A stretch of 64,000 bases of DNA from Clostridium_AD sp050717635 (GCF_050717635.1 NZ_JBOITO010000039.1:306065-370064), one strand, 5' to 3'. Numbered from the stretch's first letter, positions 17,452 to 25,805 are shown. Translations and numbers: made by a program. The notes: generated by a model from the sequence alone, not told the origin.

Positions 17452-17486
17452 AAAACTATACTAATTAAGTTATTTAGTATAGTTTT
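17452..17486 (-). terminator. Terminator of two-component operon 2
   Basis: Perfect arms AAAACTATACTA / TAGTATAGTTTT around an 11-base loop, then a T-run on the minus strand, 10 bases beyond the kinase stop. Confidence 0.8.
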
Positions 17487-17495
17487 AATATTCCC

Positions 17496-18872
17496 TTAAA
17501 ATATCCGAATAAATTTGTTAAAATACACAGTAACAACGCATCCCTTTTCATCTTTACTTTTCACTTTTATAGTTGCTGAATGTAGGGTTAGTATATCTCG
17601 TACAATTGTAAGTCCTATTCCACTTCCTTCTATTTCATGTCTGCTTTTATCTCCTCTATACAACCTTTCAAATATATAAGGTAAGTCCTCCTCTTTAATA
17701 CCAATGCCTGTATCTTCTATTTTTAATATCACTTTTTCATTTACCTCTTTTAGTGTAATATTAATTTTCCCGAACTCCTTAGTAAATTTAACTGCATTTG
17801 AAAGCAAATTAATTATTACCTGTTTTATTTTATCACTGTCACATAAGATATTAAATTGTTTATCAGTATTACATTCTAATTTAATGCTAAGCTTCTTATT
17901 CTCAGCTATTACTTCAAAATCCTTTACAACCGAAGAAATAATAGCCCCCAAGTCGATTTTCTCCATACTTAAGACCGCTTCTGACCCTTCGACCTCTTTT
18001 AAGGCATTTAAATTGTTTATAAGCTTTCCAAATCTAATAACCTCTTCGTTAAGATAAGTTAACCTTTCATTGTCAACTGGAAAAATGCCGTCAATCATAG
18101 CTTCAAAATTATTTTGAAGAATATTTAGGGGTGTTCTAACTTCATGCGAAATATCTGATATTAACCTTTTTCTAAGCTCATCCTGATGTTGAAGTTTTTC
18201 ACCCAGTGTATTTATGCTATTTCTTAAAACCTCAAGTTCTAGAATACTACTCTTATTATGTGATCTTTGTTTATAGTTTCCATTTGACAGATAAACAGAT
18301 ACCCTTGAGATTTGACTTAGTGGTGATGAAAATTGCTTTGAAATAAGTAAACTAATTAATATTGTTATGAATATTGAAAGTACAACACTTAAAATAAAAC
18401 TTTTATTTATGGATGTTTTAAATCTTACATCTTCTTTAGATAATAATACTGGCCCATATTGTCCCACTTCTATGTTGCCTACAATTTGGTCGTTAAAATT
18501 TATATTGAAGCTGTTTGTATTATATACTCCTTCATCTTTAACATTCATATTAACATTGTTATTGTTTACTATTTCCTTAGGGTCCATTCCCCATACTACT
18601 TTGTTGTTTTTATCCTTAAGAGTAAGACTATAGTTGCTCATGTAGGCTTCATGCAAAATTTCTATTCCTGACTTTTCATTCCACTTACCATCTTTTTTAT
18701 ATACTTCTTCCAAATATTTAACTATTCTTACGTTTCTCTTGTCTTGTGTTTCTAGTAAATACTTGTCAAAAGTTTTTGATATTGTTATATTCACAAAAAG
18801 TGTGGATAAAAAAAGCGCTATTATGGCAGTTACTACTAAAATAATACTTAATCTTTTTCGTATACTTTGCAT
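17496..18872 (-). CDS. Membrane sensor histidine kinase (system 2)
   Basis: 458 residues from the ATG at 18872 (GTG one codon earlier also in frame). Helices at about 9-30 and 160-180 bound an outside domain rich in Asn. HAMP, then HisKA with His near 243 in DISHEVRTPLNIL, then HATPase with INLLSNAVKF, DTGIGI and GSGIGLTI boxes. Same layout and length as the kinase at 14597, which is read from the other strand. It overlaps the regulator's end by spacing of only a few bases, so the two genes are translationally coupled. Signal unknown; copper or envelope stress fits the surroundings. Confidence 0.92.
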   Translation of the reverse strand: MQSIRKRLSIILVVTAIIALFLSTLFVNITISKTFDKYLLETQDKRNVRIVKYLEEVYKKDGKWNEKSGIEILHEAYMSNYSLTLKDKNNKVVWGMDPKEIVNNNNVNMNVKDEGVYNTNSFNINFNDQIVGNIEVGQYGPVLLSKEDVRFKTSINKSFILSVVLSIFITILISLLISKQFSSPLSQISRVSVYLSNGNYKQRSHNKSSILELEVLRNSINTLGEKLQHQDELRKRLISDISHEVRTPLNILQNNFEAMIDGIFPVDNERLTYLNEEVIRFGKLINNLNALKEVEGSEAVLSMEKIDLGAIISSVVKDFEVIAENKKLSIKLECNTDKQFNILCDSDKIKQVIINLLSNAVKFTKEFGKINITLKEVNEKVILKIEDTGIGIKEEDLPYIFERLYRGDKSRHEIEGSGIGLTIVRDILTLHSATIKVKSKDEKGCVVTVYFNKFIRIF

Positions 18873-18875
18873 CAC

Positions 18876-19556
18876 TTAATCACCACCGAATTTGTAACCA
18901 ATTCTAGTTACAGTTAATATATATTCAGGATTTCTACTATCCAATTCTATTTTTTTACGTATGTTTTTAATATGTACATCTATTGTTCTATCAAAGCCTT
19001 GAAAATCTATGCCCATAATTCGTTCAATGAGCTGGTCTCTTGTAAACACTTTACCCTTATTAGCTGAAAGAATATGTACTATATCAAATTCATTTGGTGT
19101 AAGAGGTATTTCTGTTCCAAGAATCTTAACTATTCTTTTCTCATAATTAATTTCAAATTCTCCATTGTTATAAACTTTACTTTGACCCTTATCTATATTA
19201 AGTCTTCTAAATAAAGCGTTTACTCTTGCAGTCAGTTCTCTAGGGCTGAAGGGCTTAACAAGATATTCGTCTGCCCCAAGGTTTAGTCCTTCTATTCTAT
19301 CCTCTAGGGTACCTTTTGCTGTAAGCATAAATATATGAACTTCAGACATTTTTCTTAATATGCTACACACCTCTTCTCCAGATATGTCTGGTAGCATTAG
19401 GTCTAATATAACTAAATTAAATTTAATTTCTTCGAAAAGTTTTATGCCTTCCATACCTCTCACAGTACAATAAACACTATAACCTGCTTTTTCGAGATAT
19501 GCTTTAAGTATCTCTGAGACCTTTTCCTCGTCTTCAATAATTAATATATTAGCCAC
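18876..19556 (-). CDS. OmpR-family response regulator (system 2)
   Basis: 226 residues from a GTG at 19556, chosen because GAGGGGTG stands just upstream and the domain begins VANILIIEDEE; a longer in-frame form starting 16 codons earlier lacks a ribosome site. Receiver: Asp in VILDLMLPD, Thr in MLTAK, Lys in LVKPF. Winged helix with FDRTIDVHIKNIRKKI, nearly identical to system 1, and end GYKFGGD. A small inverted repeat TATACT-TGTT-AGTATA (19583-19598) lies in the leader. Likely regulates copper/envelope genes nearby, possibly sharing boxes with system 1. Confidence 0.92.
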   Translation of the reverse strand: MANILIIEDEEKVSEILKAYLEKAGYSVYCTVRGMEGIKLFEEIKFNLVILDLMLPDISGEEVCSILRKMSEVHIFMLTAKGTLEDRIEGLNLGADEYLVKPFSPRELTARVNALFRRLNIDKGQSKVYNNGEFEINYEKRIVKILGTEIPLTPNEFDIVHILSANKGKVFTRDQLIERIMGIDFQGFDRTIDVHIKNIRKKIELDSRNPEYILTVTRIGYKFGGD

Positions 19557-19681
19557 TTCTAATTCACCCCTCTTAAAATTACTATACTTGTTAGTATAAT
19601 ACAAACTCTATACCTATTATACAAAATACTTATAAATATTTTATGTAGAAATACACTAATTATTAAAATAACTATAGCAAA

Positions 19682-19714
19682 GACCAGCTTATCAAAATTA
19701 TAATAAGCTGGCCT
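19682..19714. terminator. Hairpin in the gap between regulator 2 and SHOCT gene 2
   Basis: CCAGCTTAT / ATAAGCTGG arms with a T-rich right flank. The gap 19557-19852 has no gene I can support; only this hairpin and the upstream part of the regulator were noticed. Confidence 0.4.
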
Positions 19715-19852
19715 TTAATCTCAACGCTTTCTGTATGGCATTCGTAAATTAAAAAATGTTTTTACTATCGTAAAAGAACCACCGACTCAAGATTGAAGTT
19801 ACAAGTATGCGTGGTTCAATTATCAAATTATTATGTCAGAGGCTTAAATACT

Positions 19853-20095
19853 TTAGAGTGTTTTATTATTTAATAATGCATTTTTTTTACTATTATATTC
19901 TTCTTCATTTATTTCTCCACGAGCAAATCTTTCATTTAAGATATCTAAAGAATTATCTCTAGTTCCTATATTTTTAATATTTTTATTTTCAAATAGTTTA
20001 TATATTGCAAATATAACAATTGCAACTATAATTATAGGAATAATCATTCCAAATGCTCCTCCCATCATATTGTTTCCATATCCATATCCCATCAT
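19853..20095 (-). CDS. Small membrane protein with SHOCT domain (paralogue 2)
   Basis: 80 residues from the ATG at 20095 (GGAAGG at good distance; earlier in-frame ATGs cover the ribosome site). Starts MMGYGYGNNMMGGAFGM, then a membrane helix (about 15-35) and a SHOCT motif (DILNERFARGEINEEEYNSKK). Closest to the paralogue at 25029: both share the MMGYGYG start and lie just downstream of related genes (a decayed copy at 20168 and the intact gene at 25324). Likely transcribed from the box at 20306-20338. Role unknown; the Met-rich start may touch copper. Confidence 0.82.
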   Translation of the reverse strand: MMGYGYGNNMMGGAFGMIIPIIIVAIVIFAIYKLFENKNIKNIGTRDNSLDILNERFARGEINEEEYNSKKNALLNNKTL

Positions 20096-20167
20096 ATATA
20101 TCATCCTTCCTTTAATTTTTATTTTATTTATCATCTAAGTTATCTTAATTATTTTAAAATTCTTATA

Positions 20168-20254
20168 TTAGTTTACCATCATACTTTTATTAATTGCTGT
20201 CATATTTTCTACGCCTATGAATTTCATCGTATTAACCATAGTTTTATTTTTCAT
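20168..20254 (-). pseudogene. 28-codon deletion relic of the gene paralogous to 25324
   Basis: An open frame of 28 codons (MKNKTMVNTMKF...SMMVN) with GGAGGAGTGAT upstream. Its first residues match MKNKIMV and its end resembles the last 20 residues of the 147-residue protein at 25324 (NMMES...DMIEVHGSMMGR). The upstream 50 bases are almost identical in both loci. I infer an internal deletion that left promoter, start and tail. It might still be expressed as a micro-peptide. Confidence 0.6.
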
Positions 20255-20305
20255 CTAATATCACTCCTCCGGTTTTTTTATGTGATTGTTTTTCTCTATA
20301 AATTT

Positions 20306-20338
20306 ATTCTACTACTCAATTGTGGAGTAATTATGAAG
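20306..20338 (-). promoter_or_regulatory. Direct-repeat regulator box plus -10 (regulon member 3)
   Basis: Minus strand: CTTCATAATTA, CTCCACAATTG, 5 bases, then TAGAAT (20306-20311). All 33 bases are the same as in the box at 25806. It precedes the relic at 20168 and the SHOCT gene at 19853. Confidence 0.75.
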
Positions 20339-20384
20339 TTAATCCTTTTCCTTCTAACTACTTTTAAAATCTTATATTAATAGA

Positions 20385-20421
20385 ATGCCCAAGTATTATA
20401 TTTTGTATAATACTTGGGCAT
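20385..20421 (-). terminator. Hairpin after copZ
   Basis: Perfect 16-bp arms starting ATGCCCAAGTATTA and ending TAATACTTGGGCAT with a five-base loop. The T-tract is better on the plus strand; use as a minus-strand terminator is plausible but not certain. Confidence 0.5.
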
Positions 20422-20452
20422 TTTCATATTTTGATTTAATTATATTTTAACT

Positions 20453-20665
20453 CTAAGCTATTTCTATTCCTACAACATCATATCCAACCTCTTCAATAGC
20501 TTCCTTTATAGCTTCATCAGTAATATCATCGCTTATTTCAGCAGTAGCAAACTTTTTAGCAAGGTTTACCTCTACTTCTTTTGCTCCAAGGTCCTTTAGG
20601 GCTTCGCTAACATGATTTGAACAATGTCCACAACTCATACCTTCTATTAATATTTTCTTTTTCAT
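20453..20665 (-). CDS. copZ: Copper chaperone / HMA-domain protein (CopZ-like)
   Basis: 70 residues from the ATG at 20665 (GGGAG eight bases upstream). A single heavy-metal-associated domain with the metal motif GMSCGHCSNHV; the rest (ALKDLGAKEVEVNLAKKFATAEIS, AIEEVGYDVVGIEI) fits the ferredoxin-like HMA fold. Such proteins carry Cu(I) to a P-type ATPase. The expected partner copA survives only as a 3' fragment just upstream (20713-20838), so the chaperone is now orphaned here. Probably transcribed from the NusG-II promoter at 21276. Confidence 0.85.
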   Translation of the reverse strand: MKKKILIEGMSCGHCSNHVSEALKDLGAKEVEVNLAKKFATAEISDDITDEAIKEAIEEVGYDVVGIEIA

Positions 20666-20712
20666 TTTTATTTCTCCCTTCAATTTTTATTTTTTCCTTT
20701 GAATTTTGATCT

Positions 20713-20838
20713 TTATCTTAATGGCTTAAAGCCTTTTAAGCGTAATTCGTTTGTTAAAACTGAAACCGAACTAAAACTCAATGCTGAGATGATAGGCTTT
20801 AGAAATGAACCACAAAATAAGAAATAGAATAACCTTAT
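20713..20838 (-). pseudogene. 3' remnant of a copper P-type ATPase (copA)
   Basis: A frame of about 41 codons before a stop reads ...PIISALSFSSVSVLTNELR followed by LKGFKPLR, which matches the extreme C-terminus of CopA ATPases (usually NPMIAxxAMxFSSVSVxxNxLRLKxFKP). A stop codon in frame precedes it near the 3' end of the NusG-II gene and there is no start codon. The rest of the roughly 800-residue pump is missing. Position between a NusG-II gene and copZ fits a former NusG-II, copA, copZ operon. Confidence 0.8.
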
Positions 20839-20844
20839 TTAATT

Positions 20845-21231
20845 TTAAAAAGTCGCACCATCGATACCATTATTTGCCTCCCCATTAATACTAATTATAA
20901 GCTTATTAGGCAAACACACAATTATCTCGCCAGGCTGCGAAATCCATCCAACTTTAACATCCAATTGATTAGGACAATCAGCAGCTTTTACCTTTATACC
21001 ATTGCGTTTAACCGATATGATATTGTAATTATCCTTGTCTGTTTTTATAGTAAACTCTTGTGGTTCCACTACCTTATTTAAATCAATAGTTTTAAGTACC
21101 TTGCCATCGCTCTTAATAACAGCCATGTTTTCTGCCCCCTTTACGGAAGTCTTATATATTGAAGCTAGACTTAATGTTATTATTACAATAATTAAAAGGA
21201 TTATTCCAACTATTTTATCTCCACTCTTCAT
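20845..21231 (-). CDS. NusG domain II-containing exported protein
   Basis: 128 residues. One N-terminal membrane helix (about 7-27), then a NusG domain-II-like beta domain with the family's ending CPNQLDVKVGWISQPGEIIVCLPN. Members of this family (PF07009-like) are common in clostridia next to energy or metal genes; function unknown. AAGGAG precedes the ATG. It is the first gene of a unit with the copA remnant and copZ. Its promoter carries the tandem-repeat box (21276-21308), diverging from the Fur-regulated iron permease. Confidence 0.82.
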   Translation of the reverse strand: MKSGDKIVGIILLIIVIITLSLASIYKTSVKGAENMAVIKSDGKVLKTIDLNKVVEPQEFTIKTDKDNYNIISVKRNGIKVKAADCPNQLDVKVGWISQPGEIIVCLPNKLIISINGEANNGIDGATF

Positions 21232-21275
21232 AAATAAACTCCTTGTTTGCTGCTTTAGAATTTAGTTTAGAATTT

Positions 21276-21308
21276 AGTTTAGCATTATAATATGAAGATA
21301 CTATGAAT
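21276..21308 (-). promoter_or_regulatory. Direct-repeat regulator box plus -10 (regulon member 4)
   Basis: Minus strand: ATTCATAGTAT, CTTCATATTAT, 5 bases, then TAAACT (21276-21281). Same geometry as the other boxes; precedes the NusG-II/copZ unit. Confidence 0.65.
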
Positions 21309-21411
21309 ATTGTTTTTATATATAATACCATGTTGTTCATACCCTTATTGCTGAGCATGATAAAATTGGAAAGCACCAAATTATTTGTTTTATAACATGA
21401 AAATTTACACA

Positions 21412-21464
21412 TTGACAAAAATATAAATACATATTAGAATTAGTTGATAATGATTTTCACTATC
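21412..21464 (+). promoter_or_regulatory. Promoter and Fur box of the FTR1 iron permease
   Basis: TTGACA (21412-21417), 17-base spacer, TAGAAT (21435-21440), a near-ideal sigma-A promoter. Immediately after it GATAATGATTTTCACTATC (21446-21464) matches the 19-base Fur consensus at 16 positions. Iron repression by Fur is the expected behaviour. Confidence 0.8.
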
Positions 21465-21489
21465 ACATGTTTGAAGGAGGTTTATAATA

Positions 21490-22305
21490 ATGGATGTTTT
21501 TTTACCAGGACTAATAATTGGTTTTAGAGAAGGCCTCGAAGCTTTTTTAATTGTTGTAATTATACTTCAATATTTAAAAAAGAGTGGCAATACTACTTTT
21601 AGAAAAAACGCCTTTTCAGGAGCTTTAGTAGGAATTATAGCTTCACTAGGAATTGGCGGAATATTGTTTTTCATTTCAAAATCTATTGGTAAAACGGAGG
21701 AATTAGCAAAGTTGTGGGAAAGTTCAGCAAGTATTGCGGCACTAATATTAATAACTACTTTTATTTATTGGATGATAATACATGGAAGAAACATGATTAC
21801 AGAAGTTCAAAATCAAGTAAAAACTAATCTTTCAGCTATAGGCATTTTTAGTATAACCTTTGTTATGGTTGTACGTGAAGGTGCTGAAATTGTAATATTT
21901 GTTTTTGCCGGTAAATATACTTTATTATCAATATTTACAGGGGTTGCTTTGGCATTGATCTTTTGCATATTGATTTATTTTTCTTTAGTAAGGATAAACT
22001 TAAAAATACTATTTAATATAACCTTAGCATACTTAATTCTACAAGCTGGATTTTTGCTAGGCTACGGCATTCATGAAGGTTTGTCTGCACTACATTCCTT
22101 AAATATTATTTCAAGTACAAGTCCTCTATTTGTTAAAGCGTTTGACCTCTCAAATACAATTTTTTACCATAAAGAAGGTATTATAGGACTTCCTCTTTAC
22201 GTTTTAATTGGATGGTACTCAAAACCTGAAATAATACAATTTGTTCTTCAATATTTTTACACCTTCATTATGTTTTTTATTTGGTTTAAAAAATCTAAAA
22301 AATAG
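21490..22305 (+). CDS. FTR1-family high-affinity iron permease
   Basis: 271 residues, seven hydrophobic segments. Both iron-binding REGxE motifs are present: REGLEA (about 13-18) and REGAEI (about 128-133). The family imports ferric or ferrous iron at the membrane (EfeU/Ftr1). The usual partners EfeO/EfeB are not adjacent, so it may work alone or with proteins elsewhere. The Fur box overlapping its promoter supports iron control. GAAGGAGG precedes the ATG, and a clean terminator follows. Confidence 0.92.
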   Translation: MDVFLPGLIIGFREGLEAFLIVVIILQYLKKSGNTTFRKNAFSGALVGIIASLGIGGILFFISKSIGKTEELAKLWESSASIAALILITTFIYWMIIHGRNMITEVQNQVKTNLSAIGIFSITFVMVVREGAEIVIFVFAGKYTLLSIFTGVALALIFCILIYFSLVRINLKILFNITLAYLILQAGFLLGYGIHEGLSALHSLNIISSTSPLFVKAFDLSNTIFYHKEGIIGLPLYVLIGWYSKPEIIQFVLQYFYTFIMFFIWFKKSKK

Positions 22306-22348
22306 AATTATAAAACCATCTGAGCTCAGTCTCAGATGGTTTTATAAT
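22304..22348 (+). terminator. Terminator after the FTR1 gene
   Basis: Arms ATTATAAAACCATCTGAG / CTCAGATGGTTTTATAAT with a T-rich tail, starting at the stop codon. Confidence 0.85.
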
Positions 22349-22504
22349 ATTTTTATTCTTGTTTAGTTCTACATACCATCTTCATATAAATGTTGTATTA
22401 TACTACATATACGTATAAGTAGTTAATTTTAATAACACCATATATTAAACGAGAATTGATCAATACCTTACTAAAAAAGTAAGAATACTACGAGGAGGAA
22501 ATAA

Positions 22505-23302
22505 ATGAAAAAATCAACTATATTATTTAGTACTTTATTAATAGCATCGATAGGCTTTGTAGGCTGCAGCACAAATAGCAGTAATAATACTAAACCAACC
22601 GATTTATTAACAAAAATAAAGAGTGAAGGAAAAATACAAATTGGTACTGAAGGGACTTATGCGCCATATACTTTTCATGATAAGACGGGGAAATTAACTG
22701 GATTTGATGTTGAAATTGCAGAGGAAATAGCTAAGCGTCTTGATGTAAACCCAGAATTTATAGAAACTAAGTGGGACGGAATGTTCGCAGGACTTGACGC
22801 AAAGAGATTTGACATGGTAGTAAATCAAGTTGGTATTAAAGCTGATAGACAAAAAAAATATGATTTTTCAGATCCATATATAGTTTCAAAAGCCGTACTC
22901 ATAGTAAATACAGCAGATACTACTATTAAAAAGTTTGAAGATTTAAAAGGCAAGAAATCCGCTCAATCATTAACTAGTAATTTAGCTAAAATTGCAGAGA
23001 ATAATGGTGCCGTACTTCAACCAATTGAAAGTTTTAATCAAGCAATCGACCTTTTAACGTCTAAGAGAGTAGACGCCACAATTAATGACAGTTTATCTTA
23101 CTTTGATCTTATAAAGCAAAAGCCAGACCTTGCTATAAAGATTGTAGATGAGGAAGAAAATGCTCAGCCAAATGCAGCGATGTTTAACAAGGGAAATAAA
23201 GAATTAGTAGAAGCAGTTAATAAAGCAATAAGTGACATGAAAGCAGATGGTACTTATTCTAAGATATCTAATAAATGGTTTGCTGCAGATGTATCAAAAT
23301 AA
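22505..23302 (+). CDS. Amino-acid ABC transporter, substrate-binding lipoprotein
   Basis: 265 residues. Lipoprotein signal with lipobox IGFVGC near residue 20. The mature part is a family-3 solute-binding protein (IQIGTEGTYAPYTFHDKTGKLTGFDVEIAEEIAKRL; WDGMFAGLDAKRFDMVVNQV; YDFSDPY). The wording is close to cystine/polar amino-acid binders such as TcyA/FliY, so cystine is a reasonable guess. First gene of a three-gene operon with permease and ATPase. CGAGGAGG precedes the ATG. No riboswitch or T-box was recognised in the 150-base leader. Confidence 0.9.
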   Translation: MKKSTILFSTLLIASIGFVGCSTNSSNNTKPTDLLTKIKSEGKIQIGTEGTYAPYTFHDKTGKLTGFDVEIAEEIAKRLDVNPEFIETKWDGMFAGLDAKRFDMVVNQVGIKADRQKKYDFSDPYIVSKAVLIVNTADTTIKKFEDLKGKKSAQSLTSNLAKIAENNGAVLQPIESFNQAIDLLTSKRVDATINDSLSYFDLIKQKPDLAIKIVDEEENAQPNAAMFNKGNKELVEAVNKAISDMKADGTYSKISNKWFAADVSK

Positions 23303-23314
23303 TAAGGTGAAGAT

Positions 23315-23998
23315 ATGAATTTTGATGCACAAACACTAAGAATATTAGAAATAATTAAAGATTCTTTCTTTCCTTTATTAATAGCAGGTGTGAAGGTTAC
23401 ATTTCCACTAGCAGTGGGTTCTTTCATACTTGGCTCAATTTTGGCTATGTTAACGGCTCTGGCTCGTATTTCAAAATACAAATTATTAGTTTTAATATCA
23501 AGGTTTTATGTTTGGATAATAAGAGGTACTCCACTCCTCATACAGCTATTTATAATATTCTACGGATTGCCAAAGGCTGGTATAATAATTGGAGCTTTAC
23601 CAGCAGCAATAATAGGCTTTACATTAAACGTTGGAGCTTATAACTCGGAAGTAATTAGAGCAGCAATTCTATCAATTCCTAAAGGACAATGGGAGGCAGC
23701 ATCATCTATTGGTATGACTCATACTCAAGCGTTAATACGTGTAATATTACCACAGGCAGCTAGAGTATCAGTGCCGCCTCTTTCGAATTCCTTTATAAGT
23801 CTTGTTAAAGATACGTCACTAGCCGCGGCGATTACTTTAACTGAAATGTTTCAGATTGCTCAAAGAATAAATGCTGCAACATATGAGCCACTAGTATTAT
23901 ACATTGAAGTAGCCTTTATATATCTATTATTTTGTACTATATTATCTACACTTCAACAGAGGGTAGAGAAAAAACTTGAAAGATATGTGGCTAGGTAA
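23315..23998 (+). CDS. Amino-acid ABC transporter, permease
   Basis: 227 residues, His/Glu/Gln/Arg/opine-type permease of the BPD family with about five membrane helices. The family loop contacting the ATPase is visible as GAYNSEVIRAAILSIPKGQWEAASSIGMTHTQALIRVILPQA. Starts 13 bases after the binding-protein gene with AAGGTGAAG as ribosome site and ends just before the ATPase gene. Forms the membrane part of the uptake system; specificity set by the binding protein. Confidence 0.92.
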   Translation: MNFDAQTLRILEIIKDSFFPLLIAGVKVTFPLAVGSFILGSILAMLTALARISKYKLLVLISRFYVWIIRGTPLLIQLFIIFYGLPKAGIIIGALPAAIIGFTLNVGAYNSEVIRAAILSIPKGQWEAASSIGMTHTQALIRVILPQAARVSVPPLSNSFISLVKDTSLAAAITLTEMFQIAQRINAATYEPLVLYIEVAFIYLLFCTILSTLQQRVEKKLERYVAR

Positions 23999-24011
23999 TT
24001 GGAGGAAATAC

Positions 24012-24755
24012 ATGATTAATATACAAAACTTACACAAAAGCTTTTGCGATAATGAGATTTTAAAAGGTATAGATTTGAGAATTGCAAAGGGTGAGACAAC
24101 TATTGTAATAGGACCGTCAGGTTCAGGTAAAACCACTCTTCTTAGGTGTATTAATTTATTAGAAATGCCTAACAGTGGAACAATTACTATTGGAAATAGT
24201 AAACTTACTTTTGGTGAAAACAAAAGTCCTACTGAAAAGGAAATACTGACATTACGTAAGAATACAGGAATGGTATTTCAAGGGTTTCACTTATTTCCTC
24301 ATATGACAGTAGTGGAAAACATTATGGAAGGCCTTGTTACTGTACTTAAGCAATCTAAAAAGGTAGCCCATGACACGGCGCTAATGCTTTTAGATAAGGT
24401 TGGACTTACTGAAAAATGTGATAGCTATCCTCATGAGCTTTCAGGTGGGCAACAACAAAGAGTTGCTATTGCACGTGCAATGGCTATAGAGCCACTAGTA
24501 TTATTGTTTGATGAGCCAACATCTGCACTAGATCCAGAGCTTGAAGCAGAGGTACTTAAAGTTATGAAGGAGCTATCTCTTGAGGGAATGACAATGGTAG
24601 TTGTTACTCATAATATGAGTTTCGCAAGAGAAGTAGCAGACAATATAATATTTATAGACAACGGATTAATTACATACAAGGGAACACCTGAGGAATTATT
24701 CAGTAACACAGCTAGCGTGAGATTAAAACAATTTTTAAATCTAGTAACAGATTAA
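24012..24755 (+). CDS. Amino-acid ABC transporter, ATP-binding subunit
   Basis: 247 residues from the ATG at 24012 (GGAGG six bases upstream); a 12-codon in-frame extension into the permease gene is rejected. Walker A GPSGSGKTT, Q-loop FQGFHLF, signature LSGGQQQR, Walker B LLFDEPTSALD and switch His in VVTHN are intact. Polar amino-acid class (GlnQ/TcyC-like). Last gene of the operon; a terminator lies about 140 bases on. Confidence 0.93.
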   Translation: MINIQNLHKSFCDNEILKGIDLRIAKGETTIVIGPSGSGKTTLLRCINLLEMPNSGTITIGNSKLTFGENKSPTEKEILTLRKNTGMVFQGFHLFPHMTVVENIMEGLVTVLKQSKKVAHDTALMLLDKVGLTEKCDSYPHELSGGQQQRVAIARAMAIEPLVLLFDEPTSALDPELEAEVLKVMKELSLEGMTMVVVTHNMSFAREVADNIIFIDNGLITYKGTPEELFSNTASVRLKQFLNLVTD

Positions 24756-24890
24756 ATAATAGAAGATGTAATATACTTCTACTTCCATATTACTAGGGTG
24801 TGCAAAATCCCACGCTATGTTTTTTGACATGACTAATTTTTTTTATAATTTATTAATAGAGTTCAATAGAATAACTTCAAATAAACAGAA

Positions 24891-24929
24891 ATTCAATCTC
24901 AAGGCTTGACATACGCCTTGAGATTGAAT
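24891..24929 (+). terminator. Terminator-like hairpin after the ABC operon
   Basis: Perfect 15-bp arms ATTCAATCTCAAGGC / GCCTTGAGATTGAAT with a nine-base loop. The following sequence is only moderately T-rich. The gap 24756-25028 holds nothing else I can support. Confidence 0.6.
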
Positions 24930-25028
24930 TATAGTGTTCTTTCTCTGCCATTGTATCATTTCTGACAGCAATCTCAGCTATTCATTAGCTGTAGTTGTAA
25001 CCGTTAAATTTTAATTTCTAGAATTTTT

Positions 25029-25268
25029 TTAAGATTTACCCTTTAAAAGTATATATTTTTTACTTCTATATTCTTCCTCTTTTATTTCTCCACGAGCAAA
25101 TCTTTCACTTAAGATATTCAAAGAATTATCTGTAGTTTCTATATATTTAGCATTGTTTTGTTCTCGCCTAGAGGCTACATATATAATAATCCCAATTAAA
25201 ATTATAGGAATAATCATCATTCCAAACCAACCTCCCATCATATTATATCCATATCCATATCCCATCAT
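25029..25268 (-). CDS. Small membrane protein with SHOCT domain (paralogue 3)
   Basis: 79 residues: MMGYGYGYNMMGGWFGMM, a membrane helix (about 16-34), linker, then SHOCT (LNILSERFARGEIKEEEYRSKK). It lies 55 bases downstream of the 25324 gene with no terminator between, so it is probably read from the box at 25806. The nearest relative is the SHOCT gene at 19853; the Met-rich N-terminus is shared. GGAAGGATG precedes the ATG. Function unknown. Confidence 0.85.
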   Translation of the reverse strand: MMGYGYGYNMMGGWFGMMIIPIILIGIIIYVASRREQNNAKYIETTDNSLNILSERFARGEIKEEEYRSKKYILLKGKS

Positions 25269-25323
25269 ATAAAATCATCCTTCCATTATCTTTATATTAT
25301 TATTTTAATTAAATGCTAGAATA

Positions 25324-25767
25324 TTATCTTCCCATCATACTTCCATGAACCTCTATCATATCTTCTCTACCTACGGATTCCATCATATTAGCCATAGATT
25401 CATATCCATTCTCTCCCATTATATCAATCATTTTTTTATAGTCATCATCACTTATGTTATTCATGCTATCATTCATAGAATCAAAATCTCTGTTTTCAAT
25501 TGCTTTTGACTCATCACTGAACCCGTTATCATTCATTATTTTTATCATATCGTTATATCTTCCATTTGACTTACCCCCACTATTTTGATCATCCATCATC
25601 GAGTTTGTATAATTATTTGATGATTTATCGTCATTATTTTGCGAACTAGTTATTGGTGTTTTGAAGTTGTCCAAAGTTGTATCATTTTTAACAGTTGCAT
25701 ATGCAATTGAAACGCCGCCTACTGTTAGGATGCCGGCTATTACTAAAACCATAATTTTATTTTTCAT
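25324..25767 (-). CDS. Exported Met/Asn/Asp-rich protein, internal repeat
   Basis: 147 residues with a signal peptide or anchor (about 1-25, KIMVLVIAGILTVGGVSIAYA). A low-complexity Asn/Asp/Ser linker follows. The rest contains two related helical units, DMIKIMNDNGFSDES and KMIDIMGENGYESM, and ends DMIEVHGSMMGR. The many Met plus a His at the end would suit Cu(I)/Ag(I) binding outside the membrane, but that is inference. I do not recognise a named family. Promoter box at 25806; an internally deleted copy sits at 20168. Confidence 0.75.
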   Translation of the reverse strand: MKNKIMVLVIAGILTVGGVSIAYATVKNDTTLDNFKTPITSSQNNDDKSSNNYTNSMMDDQNSGGKSNGRYNDMIKIMNDNGFSDESKAIENRDFDSMNDSMNNISDDDYKKMIDIMGENGYESMANMMESVGREDMIEVHGSMMGR

Positions 25768-25805
25768 TTAATATCACTCCTTAATTTGTTTTTCTCTATA
25801 CACTT

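Noticed and set aside
22377..22409. Possible eighth tandem-repeat box before the amino-acid ABC operon (CTTCATATAAA)
   Set aside because: The second half (TGTTGTATTAT) does not fit and no -10 occurs at the fixed spacing.
23976..24011. Longer N-terminus for the ABC ATPase overlapping the permease gene
   Set aside because: The ATG at 24012 has a perfect GGAGG and the ABC domain starts right after it.
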